Shown piece by piece: positions 7,449 through 16,330 of a DNA stretch of 64,000 nt. The stretch lies in assembly GCA_934096945.1 (NCBI GenBank), contig CAKOND010000004.1, forward strand, positions 24,397-88,396, written 5' to 3'. Source of the DNA: an uncultured Bacilli bacterium (GTDB lineage Bacteria > Bacillota_I > Bacilli_A > RF39 > UBA660). The notes under the pieces are model-generated. The model saw only the letters and a list, made by a program, of their open reading frames with translations, made no database searches and was not told where the DNA came from. The first letter of the stretch is position 1, and every line of letters begins with the position of its first letter. Both the position numbers and the translations under genes were made by a program.

Positions 7449-8318
7449 GTGGAAGCAAAAGCATTAGAAAAATTAGTAAAATATTACCATGAGAATAAAA
7501 TATCTCATGCTTATTTGCTTGAAACAAATAATTTAGAAAAATGCTTTTTAGAGCTTAAAACAGTTATAAAACAAATATTTTGTCAAGATGAATATAGTGA
7601 AAAGTGTTCTAAATGTAATTTATGTAATTTAGTAGACCAAAATTATTTACCATCACTTGTAATTATTGAACCAGATGGAATGAATATTAAAAAAGAACAG
7701 GTACTTGAGCTAAAGAAACAATTTAGTATGGTACCAATTTATACTAAAGATAATATTTATGTTATAAAAAATGCTGAAAAGTTAAATGGAGCTTCTGCGA
7801 ATACAATGCTTAAGTTTTTGGAAGAACCTGAACCAAATATTATAGGTTTTTTTATAACTGATAATGCAAATAATGTTATATCTACGATTAAAAGTAGATG
7901 TGAAACTGTAAAAGTTTATTATGATAATCATGAACTCGACATAAATTCAATTAATAATGATACATATAAAGATTATACAGATATAGCAATTAATTATTTA
8001 TATAAATTAGAAGTAGAAAAAAAAGATGTAATAATGTATAATAAAGATGTAATTTTGTGTAAGTTTAAAGAAAGAGAAGAAATTAAAACTATTTTTAAGA
8101 TAATTCTTATTATTTATGAAGAGTTATTAAATAAAGTAATGGGATTTGAAAATAAGTTTAGTTTTAATAATTTGAATAACTTATGTCAATTATATTATAA
8201 AGATATATTAAAAAGAATAAATTTAGTTATTAAATTTATTGATGATATAGATAGCAATGTTAATATTGAATTATTACTTGATAAATTTGTTATAGAATTA
8301 GGTGATTATAGTGAGTAA
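7449..8318 (+). CDS. holB: DNA polymerase III subunit delta'
   Basis: HolB is the non-ATPase stator of the clamp loader and partners DnaX and HolA. The 289-residue protein has the delta' pattern: SHAYLLE at the N-terminus, a Cys cluster (CSKCNLC, near residue 55), EPDGMNIKKEQVLELK, the NTMLKFLEEPE helix, and an SRC motif (KSRCETV). A Walker A motif is absent, as expected. It starts with GTG right behind an AGGAGG that overlaps the bofA stop. Its 3' end overlaps the ricT start. The second half is poorly conserved. Confidence 0.92.
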   Translation: MEAKALEKLVKYYHENKISHAYLLETNNLEKCFLELKTVIKQIFCQDEYSEKCSKCNLCNLVDQNYLPSLVIIEPDGMNIKKEQVLELKKQFSMVPIYTKDNIYVIKNAEKLNGASANTMLKFLEEPEPNIIGFFITDNANNVISTIKSRCETVKVYYDNHELDINSINNDTYKDYTDIAINYLYKLEVEKKDVIMYNKDVILCKFKEREEIKTIFKIILIIYEELLNKVMGFENKFSFNNLNNLCQLYYKDILKRINLVIKFIDDIDSNVNIELLLDKFVIELGDYSE

Positions 8319-9084
8319 AGTTTATGGTGTAGTATTTAATGGATTAAATAAAAAATATTATTATGAAAGTGATGAAGATTTAGCGTTAGATACACTTGTA
8401 ATTGTTAATACTGAAAGAGGTCTTCAACTTGTTAAAGTTGCTGAAGTTTTAGATAAAAACCTTGAAGAAGATTTAGATAAAATAGAAAGAGTTGCAACTG
8501 ATGAAGAATATGATGATTATTTAAATAATTTGAAAGATGCAGATAGGGCTTTGAAGAAATGTATTGAGTTTGCTAAAGAACTTGAACTTGATATGAATGT
8601 TGTTAATGCACAATTTAATTTAGATAGGAGTCAGCTTTTATTTAACTTTACAGCTGATGCTAGAGTAGATTTTAGAGAACTTGCTAAAAGACTTGCTTCA
8701 ATTTATCACACTAGAATTGAATTAAGACAAATCGGAGCGCGTGATAAAGCTAAAGAAATTGGTGGTATTGGTGTTTGTGGTGGAGAATTATGTTGCCTTA
8801 GATTTTTAAAAAGAATTGATACTATAAGCATGAATATGGCAAAAGATCAAAATTTAGCATTAAATCCATCAAAAATAAATGGAGTTTGTGGAAGACTTTT
8901 GTGTTGTCTTGCTTATGAAGATGAAGCTTATATTGAAGCAGTTAAGAAATTACCTAAAGTTGGTGAAAAAATTAAAACTAAAAACGGTGAAGCAGAGGTT
9001 GTTAGTGTAGATATTATAAATCATCGTGGAAAGATTATGCTTAATGGAGAAAAAGTAGATTATGATTTCGAAAGTGAAGAATGA
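8311..9084 (+). CDS. ricT: PSP1-domain regulator RicT (YaaT)
   Basis: RicT forms the RicA-RicF-RicT complex, an iron-sulfur regulator that stimulates RNase Y-dependent mRNA maturation and affects sporulation. The 257-residue product has the PSP1 domain, the conserved ARVDFRELAKRLASIYHTRI block, and the cysteine clusters CGGELCC and CGRLLCC used for cluster binding. The GTG at 8311 has an AGGTGAT at the proper distance and overlaps holB by eight bases. An in-frame ATG at 8302 would overlap the binding site. Gene order holB-ricT matches Bacillus. Confidence 0.93.
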   Translation: MSKVYGVVFNGLNKKYYYESDEDLALDTLVIVNTERGLQLVKVAEVLDKNLEEDLDKIERVATDEEYDDYLNNLKDADRALKKCIEFAKELELDMNVVNAQFNLDRSQLLFNFTADARVDFRELAKRLASIYHTRIELRQIGARDKAKEIGGIGVCGGELCCLRFLKRIDTISMNMAKDQNLALNPSKINGVCGRLLCCLAYEDEAYIEAVKKLPKVGEKIKTKNGEAEVVSVDIINHRGKIMLNGEKVDYDFESEE

Positions 9085-9784
9085 TTTATTTGATTATCCC
9101 AATAGATATATTATGCAAATCAAAGATGGGTTTAAGTTTTCCTTGGACTCACTTTTACTCGCGGAATTTACTAAATTACGTCAAAGTGATAAACTGATTT
9201 TAGATATGTGTACTGGCAATGCTCCGGTCCCTTTGGTGTTGAGTTTGAAAACTGATGCTAAAATTATAGGTTTTGAATTACAAAGAGCTATTGCAGAACT
9301 TGCCTGGGAGTCTATATCTATAAATGGACTTGATAAACAAATAAAAGTTATTAATGATGATGTTAAAAATATTGGTGAATTTTTTAAACCAAATACATTT
9401 GATGTAATAACATGTAATCCACCTTATTTTAAAATAAATGATGATAAAAACAAAAATAAAAATGATTACTTAACACTTGCAAGACATGAAATTGCTATAG
9501 ATTTAGAGACTATTTTTAAGCTTGTTAATAGATTTTTAAAAGATAATGGTATTTTTTATATGGTACATAGAGCTGAAAGACTTGATGAAATTATAATTTT
9601 GGCAAATAAATATAAGTTAAATGTTAAAGAAATTCAATTTATTTCAACTAAAAAGAATAATAATCCAAGTACTATTTTAGTTAAATGTGTTAAAAATAGT
9701 AAGATTGGTGTTAAAATAAAAAGAGAAATCTGTGTTGATAACCTAAGTACTTATCAACATTTATTTGAAGGGAGTGGTAAATAA
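9062..9784 (+). CDS. trmN6: tRNA1(Val) (adenine-37-N6)-methyltransferase family protein
   Basis: A class I Rossmann methyltransferase of 240 residues. It shows the SAM-binding motif LDMCTGNAPVPL and the catalytic NPPY motif (CNPPYFK), which marks N6-adenine methyltransferases of the TrmN6/YfiC (YabB) family. The early segment DGFKFSLDSLLLAEF is also typical. Its 5' end overlaps ricT by 23 bases and its stop overlaps the pth start (TAATG), so translation is probably coupled. Substrate specificity is inferred from family; the binding site is weak and GTG 9074 is an alternative start. Confidence 0.85.
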   Translation: MISKVKNDLFDYPNRYIMQIKDGFKFSLDSLLLAEFTKLRQSDKLILDMCTGNAPVPLVLSLKTDAKIIGFELQRAIAELAWESISINGLDKQIKVINDDVKNIGEFFKPNTFDVITCNPPYFKINDDKNKNKNDYLTLARHEIAIDLETIFKLVNRFLKDNGIFYMVHRAERLDEIIILANKYKLNVKEIQFISTKKNNNPSTILVKCVKNSKIGVKIKREICVDNLSTYQHLFEGSGK

Positions 9785-10335
9785 TGAAACTTATTGTGGG
9801 CCTTGGAAATCCAGGTAAAGAATATGAAAATACTAGACATAATATAGGTTTTATGGTTTTAGATGATTATTTAGGAAATGTTAAATGGTCAAATAAATTT
9901 AATGCTTTATATTATGAAAGTTTTATTGGAACTGAAAAAGTAATATTTTTAAAACCTTTAACTTATATGAATAATTCTGGTAATGCTGTTGGTGAGTTTG
10001 TTAGATATTATAATTTTGATATGAAAGACATTTTAATTATTCAAGATGATTTAGATGAAGAAATTGGCTTATATAAATTAAAGGTGAATTCATCTAGTGG
10101 TGGTCATAATGGTATCAAATCAATCATTAATTCTCTTGGAACTCAAAGTTTTCCTAGGTTAAAGGTAGGAATTGGAAGCGTTAAAAAAGATGAAGTAATA
10201 GATTATGTACTTGGAAAATTTAGTAAGAAAGAAATGGAAATATTAGATAATGAATTTAGTATTTTTAGAAAAATAATTGAATCTTTTGTAAATGTAGGAA
10301 TAGATAAAACAATGAATGTTTATAATACTAAATAA
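9784..10335 (+). CDS. pth: Peptidyl-tRNA hydrolase
   Basis: Pth releases peptides from peptidyl-tRNA that drops off the ribosome. The 183-residue product has the N-terminal GLGNPGKEYENTRHNIG signature with catalytic His19 and Asn9, the LKPLTYMN segment, the QDDLDEEIG acidic motif and GGHNGIKS. All are hallmarks of bacterial Pth, and length is normal. It is translationally coupled to the methyltransferase upstream and followed nine bases later by mfd, as in Bacillus. Confidence 0.96.
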   Translation: MKLIVGLGNPGKEYENTRHNIGFMVLDDYLGNVKWSNKFNALYYESFIGTEKVIFLKPLTYMNNSGNAVGEFVRYYNFDMKDILIIQDDLDEEIGLYKLKVNSSSGGHNGIKSIINSLGTQSFPRLKVGIGSVKKDEVIDYVLGKFSKKEMEILDNEFSIFRKIIESFVNVGIDKTMNVYNTK

Positions 10336-10344
10336 AGAGGAAAT

Positions 10345-13300
10345 ATGAAGTTTTTAGATGAATATTTTAAATATGAAATTGGAACGGAAATATCTGGTTT
10401 AACTAATGAGTTAAACGTTTTTTACGTTGATAAATTAAGTGAAAAGTATGATAGAAATATAATTGTTCTTACAAGTTCTTTGTTTGAAGCTAATAAAATA
10501 TATGATAATTTAGTTAAAATACATGATAATACTTTACTATTTCCGATGGATGATTTTTTGTCATCAATGTTAGTGGCAAGTAGTCCCGAACTTAAGTATA
10601 AAAGACTTGAAACTTTAGATAAATTAAAAAGTGATAATAGATATATTATAGTTACAAACTTAATGGGATATTTAAAATATTTACCTAGTGCTAGTATTAA
10701 AAATTATATTGATATTAAGAAAAATGGTATTATTAAACGTGATGATTTAGTTAAAGAAATAGATGCCTTAGGTTATCATCGTGAGTCTTTAGTTACAATG
10801 TCCGGTGAATATGCTGTTCGTGGATTTATTTTAGACTTGTATCCGATTGATTATGTTCATCCGGTTAGAATTGAATTTGATGGTAATGTAATAGATAATA
10901 TTAAATACTTTGATGAAAATACGCAGATGTCAAATGATGATATTCATGATATTAAAATTAAAGCTATTGATGAAATGGTATCAAGTGATAAAAATTCTTT
11001 ATTTGATTATGCAGAAAATCCTTTGGTAGTTTATGTAGATAAATCTCAGATTGAAGCATCATACTCAAAGTTATTTGATGATATATCGGAATATAAAGAG
11101 TCAAATGAAATTAATGAAGATTTGATGTATTCCTTAGATGATATTCATGATAATGATAGAATATATGTAAATTTATTTTCAAGTGGGAGTTTAAATTTAA
11201 AAGCACAAAGTATTATAAATTACAAAGAAAATTTTGAAAAATTGGCTGCTGATTATGATGCTTGGATTGCGAGTGGGAAAATAGTATATTTTTATTTAAG
11301 TAAAGTAGAAGAAAAGAAAAAGTTACTTAAGATTATACCTAGTGCTCATGTAGTAATGAAAGAATTATCTCATGGTTTTATACTGGATAAATATGTAGTT
11401 ATTTCTGAAAATGATATTGAAGATGTAAAAGTAAGTAATGGAGTTTATAAAAATAATTTCCATGTTGGTAAAAGAATAAAGGACTTTAATCAACTTGAAA
11501 AAGGAGATTATGTTGTACATATTTCTCATGGTATTGGTATTTATCAAGGAATTACTACGCTTTCTGTTCGTGGTGTTCAAAAAGATTTTTTAACAATATT
11601 TTATGAGGGCTCAGATAAGATTTATGTTCCGGTTGAAAAAATTAATTTAATTTATAAATATACTGGTAAGGATGGAATAAAACCAAAACTTAATAAACTT
11701 GGAAGTACAAATTGGGAAAAAACTAAAAAATATATTTCTGAAAAAGTAAAAGATATTTCAAGAGAACTTATTATTCTTTATAAAAAAAGATTGGAACTTA
11801 AAAAGAAACCATATAAAGATTATCCTGAAGAAGATGTGTTTGCTAGTGAATTTAAGTATGCCCTTACGGTAGACCAAGCTAAAGCAGTGTTAGAAATTAA
11901 TAATGACTTAAAAAAAGATAATCCAATGGATAGATTATTATGTGGAGATGTAGGTTTTGGTAAAACAGAAGTTGCAATGAGAGCAATGTTTAAGGCAGTT
12001 TTAAATAATGAACAAGTACTTTATTTGTGTCCCACTACAATACTTTCAAAACAACAATATAATGTGGCAAAAGAAAGGTTTAAAAATTGGCCTGTAGAAA
12101 TAGCGCTTTTAAATCGACATGTAAGTGTTCGAGAAACTCATAGAATACTTGAAGATTTAAAAAAAGGGAAAATAGATATATTATTTGGTACTCATAGAAT
12201 ACTTAGTGATGATATCGTTTGTAAGAATTTAGGGATGCTTGTGGTTGATGAAGAGCAAAGATTTGGAGTTACGCACAAAGAAAAAATAAAAACTATGAAA
12301 AGTGATGTTAATGTTTTAACTTTAAGTGCAACTCCGATACCTAGAACTTTAAAGATGGCGATGTCAGGTCTTAGAGATTTATCAGTTATTGATACACCAC
12401 CAGTTAATAGATATCCTGTTCAAACTTATGTAGCTGTTGAAGATGACTTTTTAATTAAAGATGCTATTTATAAAGAACTTGCTAGAAAAGGACAAGTATT
12501 TATTCTTTATAATAGGGTGGAAACTATTGAAAAATATATGAATCATATTCATGAGTTAGTGCCTGATGCTAAAATAAATTTTGCGCATGGAAAAATGGAA
12601 AAAGATGAACTTGATAATATAATGACATCTTTTATAAATAATGAGTTTGATATTTTGATTTGTACAACAATAATTGAAAGTGGAATTGATATACCAAATG
12701 TTAATACACTAATTATTCATGATGCTGATAATTTTGGTTTAAGTCAGCTTTATCAAATACGTGGTCGTGTCGGTCGTAGTGATAAGGTTGCTTATGCATA
12801 TTTAATGTATGAAAAAAATAAAATGCTTAATGATATTGCAATTAAAAGACTTAATACTATTAAGGAATTTACGGAACTTGGTAGTGGATATAGAATAGCA
12901 ATGAGGGATTTAAGTTTGAGAGGTGCAGGTGATGTATTTGGAGCTTCTCAGGCAGGTTTTGTTGATAGTGTTGGAATTTCACTTTATATGAAAATGATTG
13001 AAGATGAAATTAAACGTCAACGTGGAGAAACTGTGGAAGAGGAAGATACTGATACTCAAGCTTTAATTAACGTAAATACTCATATTAGTGATACCTATGT
13101 ATCTGATGAAGATATTAAAATTGAAATACATCAAAAGATTAATGAAATTGACTCTTATGAAAAGATGTTAAAAATTAAAAATGAGTTAGAAGATAGATTT
13201 GGTAAAGTTACTCCAGATATGCTTGTTTATATGTACGAAGAATGGTTTGAAAAACTTGCTAAAAAATATAACATTAAACAAGTTGTTCAAACAGATAGAA

Positions 13301-13494
13301 GTATTGAAATTACATTACCTGAAGAAATATCAAGTAATATTAAAGGTGATAAGCTTTTAATCGAGGCTATGAACTTATCAAGAAGTTTTAATATAAAATA
13401 TGTTAATAAGAAAATTAGTATTTTGCTTTATACAAAAGATTTACCTAAACATTTTATATTTTATATAGTAACTTTACTTGAAAAAATACTTTAA
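10345..13494 (+). CDS. mfd: Transcription-repair coupling factor
   Basis: Mfd displaces stalled RNA polymerase and recruits UvrA. The 1049-residue protein shows the N-terminal UvrB-like region, the RNA-polymerase-interacting domain (GDYVVHISHGIGIYQG), and a RecG-like translocase with Walker A GDVGFGKTEVA (near residue 533), DEEQRFGV Walker B, the LSATPIPRT motif III, and QIRGRVGRS. It is slightly shorter than the Bacillus protein (about 1170 residues). spoVT follows after 54 bases, the same order as in Bacillus. Confidence 0.97.
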   Translation: MKFLDEYFKYEIGTEISGLTNELNVFYVDKLSEKYDRNIIVLTSSLFEANKIYDNLVKIHDNTLLFPMDDFLSSMLVASSPELKYKRLETLDKLKSDNRYIIVTNLMGYLKYLPSASIKNYIDIKKNGIIKRDDLVKEIDALGYHRESLVTMSGEYAVRGFILDLYPIDYVHPVRIEFDGNVIDNIKYFDENTQMSNDDIHDIKIKAIDEMVSSDKNSLFDYAENPLVVYVDKSQIEASYSKLFDDISEYKESNEINEDLMYSLDDIHDNDRIYVNLFSSGSLNLKAQSIINYKENFEKLAADYDAWIASGKIVYFYLSKVEEKKKLLKIIPSAHVVMKELSHGFILDKYVVISENDIEDVKVSNGVYKNNFHVGKRIKDFNQLEKGDYVVHISHGIGIYQGITTLSVRGVQKDFLTIFYEGSDKIYVPVEKINLIYKYTGKDGIKPKLNKLGSTNWEKTKKYISEKVKDISRELIILYKKRLELKKKPYKDYPEEDVFASEFKYALTVDQAKAVLEINNDLKKDNPMDRLLCGDVGFGKTEVAMRAMFKAVLNNEQVLYLCPTTILSKQQYNVAKERFKNWPVEIALLNRHVSVRETHRILEDLKKGKIDILFGTHRILSDDIVCKNLGMLVVDEEQRFGVTHKEKIKTMKSDVNVLTLSATPIPRTLKMAMSGLRDLSVIDTPPVNRYPVQTYVAVEDDFLIKDAIYKELARKGQVFILYNRVETIEKYMNHIHELVPDAKINFAHGKMEKDELDNIMTSFINNEFDILICTTIIESGIDIPNVNTLIIHDADNFGLSQLYQIRGRVGRSDKVAYAYLMYEKNKMLNDIAIKRLNTIKEFTELGSGYRIAMRDLSLRGAGDVFGASQAGFVDSVGISLYMKMIEDEIKRQRGETVEEEDTDTQALINVNTHISDTYVSDEDIKIEIHQKINEIDSYEKMLKIKNELEDRFGKVTPDMLVYMYEEWFEKLAKKYNIKQVVQTDRSIEITLPEEISSNIKGDKLLIEAMNLSRSFNIKYVNKKISILLYTKDLPKHFIFYIVTLLEKIL

Positions 13495-13548
13495 TACATA
13501 AAAAAAATAATTTGTTCCACAATAAGTAATGAAGTGGAGTGAATTTTT

Positions 13549-14061
13549 TTGAAACAAACTGGTGTAACGAGAAAAATAGATGAACTTGGAAGAATAGTTA
13601 TTCCTAAGGAAATTAGAAAAAACTTAGGTATTAGGGATGGTGAGGCTTTAGAAATATTTACTAGTGAAGATAGTATAATATTAAAAAAATATTTTGAAGT
13701 TAGAAAGTATGAAGATTTAAGTAGTAAATTGTGCGAGCTTATTAAAAATATTTATAATGTTGATTTAGTAATTACGGATAGAGAAAAGGTGATTACTTCT
13801 TCGAATAAGGATATTGTGGAAAACACTAAACTTAATAACAAATTTTTAGATCTTATTGATAATAGAGAAATGTTTATAAGTAGGGAAATATTAACAATAA
13901 ATTTAGGTATTGATATAAGTGGATATTTTACAGTTATACCTATTATTGCATCAAGTGACTCATTGGGGCTTGTTATAATTATAAGTGATAATGCTAATGA
14001 TTATAGTTCTTTGGGTAAGTTACTAGCAAAGATTATTGCTGATAAAATTGATATATTTTAA
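13549..14061 (+). CDS. spoVT: Stage V sporulation protein T
   Basis: SpoVT is a forespore transcription factor that tunes sigma-G-dependent genes. The 170-residue protein has an AbrB-type swapped-hairpin DNA-binding domain at the N-terminus (TGVTRKIDELGRIVIPKEIR) and a C-terminal GAF-like domain containing DLVITDREKV and a VIPIIASSDSLG stretch. This two-domain layout separates SpoVT from AbrB. It starts with TTG nine bases after a GGAG, preceded by a T-run. Position after mfd matches Bacillus. Confidence 0.94.
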   Translation: MKQTGVTRKIDELGRIVIPKEIRKNLGIRDGEALEIFTSEDSIILKKYFEVRKYEDLSSKLCELIKNIYNVDLVITDREKVITSSNKDIVENTKLNNKFLDLIDNREMFISREILTINLGIDISGYFTVIPIIASSDSLGLVIIISDNANDYSSLGKLLAKIIADKIDIF

Positions 14062-14062
14062 C

Positions 14063-14091
14063 TTGAATTAAACTAAGATTTATGATAAACT
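14063..14091 (+). promoter_or_regulatory. Promoter of the T-box operon
   Basis: TTGAAT at 14063-14068 and TAAACT at 14086-14091, spaced by 17 bases, would start transcription near 14098, at the 5' end of the T-box leader. Confidence 0.5.
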
Positions 14092-14097
14092 AGTTTT

Positions 14098-14300
14098 AAT
14101 TAACGAAGAAGGAAAGAGTAGATATCATTCATTTCATAGAGATTTCTTGGTTGGTGGAAAAGAAAAAATGAAGATATTCGAACATGGCTCTGGAGTTAAA
14201 ATCGGGTAATTACGTTATAGATTTTAAGTTGCATGATAAATCATGAATTAAGGTGGTACCGCGGGTTATACTCGTCCTTAGTTTGTGATTTTTTTTTGGA
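14098..14300 (+). promoter_or_regulatory. T-box riboswitch leader upstream of dut-metG
   Basis: The conserved T-box AAGGTGGTACCGCGG lies at about 14251-14265 and is followed by the terminator strand CGTCCTT and a T-run (to 14298). Stem I is recognisable: AGAG-TA-GATATC on the 5' side, a GGTTGGTGG apical motif, and GATA-TTC-GAAC...CTCTGGAGT on the 3' side. TATC(A)TTCAT pairs with ATGAAGATA, which places TTC (14177-14179) in the specifier position, directly before the conserved GAA. The leader should sense uncharged tRNA and permit read-through into dut, metG and tatD. TTC would mean tRNA-Phe; see findings. Confidence 0.92.
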
Positions 14301-14307
14301 GGTAAAT

Positions 14308-14805
14308 ATGAGAAAGTTTGAAAAAATAAGTTATCCTGAATTTGTTAAAGTTTTTGGAGATAATAAAACTTTATATGATGATTATATGCTCCCTTTAAGA
14401 GGGACAAAATGTAGTGCAGGTTATGATTTTTTTGCCATAAAAGATTATGTTATTAAACCAAATGAGATTGTGAAGATACCGACTGGTTATAAAGCTGCTT
14501 TTGAAAGTGATGAAATGCTTATGATTGTGGTAAGAAGTAGTATGGGTTTTAAATATAATGTAAGACTTACTAATCAAGTGGGAATTATTGAAAGTGATTA
14601 CTATAATAATTCAGATAATGAAGGTCATATGTGGGTATGCTTACAAAATCATGATGATAAAGAATATATAATAAATAAAGGAGATGCTTATGCCCAAGGG
14701 ATTTTTGTTAAATTTTTAATAACTGATGATGATAAAGCTGATGCAGTTAGAACTGGTGGCATAGGTAGTACAAATAAAAAGAAAGAAGGAAATAAAAATG
14801 AATAA
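14308..14805 (+). CDS. dut: dUTP diphosphatase-like protein
   Basis: Predicted to hydrolyse dUTP to dUMP, keeping uracil out of DNA. Of its 165 residues, motif 1 (AGYDFFA, near 38), motif 2 (RSSMGF, near 76), motif 3 (GIIESDYYN, near 91) and the Gly-rich motif 5 (RTGGIGST, near 151) are recognisable in the trimeric dUTPase order. The usual catalytic Asp of motif 3 (GxIDxxY) is Glu here. ATG 14308 follows GGAGG at the proper spacing; an earlier in-frame ATG lies within the T-box. Its end overlaps metG by eight bases. Confidence 0.85.
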   Translation: MRKFEKISYPEFVKVFGDNKTLYDDYMLPLRGTKCSAGYDFFAIKDYVIKPNEIVKIPTGYKAAFESDEMLMIVVRSSMGFKYNVRLTNQVGIIESDYYNNSDNEGHMWVCLQNHDDKEYIINKGDAYAQGIFVKFLITDDDKADAVRTGGIGSTNKKKEGNKNE

Positions 14806-16330
14806 AAAATATTACATAACAACACCAATATATTATCCAAGTGCAAATTTTCATATTGGTCATTGTTATACAACTATAATAGCGGATGCTATTGCAAGAT
14901 ATAAAAGATTAAATGGATATGATGTGTTTTTTCAAACTGGAACTGATGAACATGGAGCAAAAATTGAACAAAAAGCAAAGGAAGCTGGTGTAACACCAAA
15001 GGAATATGTTGATGTTATAATTGAAAATGCTAAAGATTTATGGAAAAGTTTAAATATATCTTATGATTATTTTATTAGAACAACTGATGAAAATCATGTT
15101 AAAGCTGTGCAAAAAATATTTAAAAAATTATATGACCAAGGGGATATTTATAAAGGTTCTTATGAAGGTCTATATTGTGTTCCCTGTGAGTCCTTTTGGA
15201 CTGAAACTCAACTTGTAGATGGAAAATGTCCGGATTGTGGAAGAGATGTTAAAACTGTTACTGAAGAAGCTTACTTCTTTAGATTATCAAAATATCAAGA
15301 TAAATTAATTGAATTATATGAAAATAATCCTGAATTTATTTTACCTGTTTCAAGAAAGAATGAGCTTGTAAATAACTTTATTAAACCAGGACTTGAAGAT
15401 TTATGTGTGTCAAGAACATCAGTTAAATGGGGAATTCCTGTAGATTTTGATCCAAAGCATGTAATTTATGTATGGATTGATGCTTTATCAAACTATATTA
15501 CATCTTTAGGTTATCCAGATGAAAATGCTCCATTATTTAAAAAGTATTGGCCAGCTGATTTACATTTAGTAGGTAAAGAAATTACAAGATTTCATGCTAT
15601 TATTTGGCCAGCACTTCTTATGGCTTTAGATTTACCACTTCCAAAACAAGTATTTGGTCATGGATGGCTTGTTATAAATGGTGGTAAGATTTCTAAGTCA
15701 CTAGGCAATTATAAAGACCCAAGAGAATATATTGATGCTTATGGTGTTGATGCTGTTAGATATTTTGCTTTAAGGGAAGTATCTTTTGGAAGTGATGGCG
15801 CTTTCTCTGAAGAAGCCTTGATTAATAGAACAAATGCAGATTTGGTAAATAATTTAGGAAATTTAGTTAATAGAACAATAAGCATGAGTCATAAATATTT
15901 TGATGGCGTGGTAGAAAATCCAAGAGTAAATGAAGAAATTGATAATGACTTAATTAGTGCTGTTACAAGTTTAAAAGCAAAAGTTGATGAAAAAATGGAT
16001 GGTTTAAAAGTTAATGAAGCTTTAGAAGAAATATTTGAAGTTTTAAAAAGATGTAATAAATATATTGATGAAACTACACCATGGATACTTGCTAAAGATG
16101 AGACTAAACATGATAGATTAAAAACAGTTTTATATAATATTTTAGAAAGTATCAGAGTATGTGCTATACTTCTTGAACCATTTATTAATGTTACAAGTGA
16201 AAAAATATTAAATGAACTTAATACAAATGAAAGAAGTATTGAAAGTATAAGTGAATTTGGTAATTTAGAATGTGGAATTACATTAAATAAACCTGAGATA
16301 TTGTTTAATAGGATTGAAGTAAATGGATAA
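14798..16330 (+). CDS. metG: Methionyl-tRNA synthetase
   Basis: Charges tRNA-Met with methionine. The 510-residue class I synthetase shows a perfect HIGH motif (ANFHIGH, near residue 20), a CxxC...CxxC zinc knuckle (CVPC ... CPDC, near 127-147), WIDALSNY, and the KISKS catalytic loop. It lacks the C-terminal EMAP-like tRNA-binding domain found in the 664-residue Bacillus enzyme, so it is a short form. The start overlaps dut and the stop overlaps tatD, so the three genes form one T-box-controlled, translationally coupled operon. Confidence 0.96.
   Translation: MNKKYYITTPIYYPSANFHIGHCYTTIIADAIARYKRLNGYDVFFQTGTDEHGAKIEQKAKEAGVTPKEYVDVIIENAKDLWKSLNISYDYFIRTTDENHVKAVQKIFKKLYDQGDIYKGSYEGLYCVPCESFWTETQLVDGKCPDCGRDVKTVTEEAYFFRLSKYQDKLIELYENNPEFILPVSRKNELVNNFIKPGLEDLCVSRTSVKWGIPVDFDPKHVIYVWIDALSNYITSLGYPDENAPLFKKYWPADLHLVGKEITRFHAIIWPALLMALDLPLPKQVFGHGWLVINGGKISKSLGNYKDPREYIDAYGVDAVRYFALREVSFGSDGAFSEEALINRTNADLVNNLGNLVNRTISMSHKYFDGVVENPRVNEEIDNDLISAVTSLKAKVDEKMDGLKVNEALEEIFEVLKRCNKYIDETTPWILAKDETKHDRLKTVLYNILESIRVCAILLEPFINVTSEKILNELNTNERSIESISEFGNLECGITLNKPEILFNRIEVNG

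Noticed and set aside
14175..14186. tRNA gene fragment suggested by TTCGAAC
   Set aside because: The sequence belongs to T-box Stem I; no cloverleaf can be formed around it. I saw no tRNA gene in the window.
14233..14307. Longer N-terminus for the dUTPase gene
   Set aside because: It would be translated from the T-box antiterminator region; the motifs and the binding site support ATG 14308.
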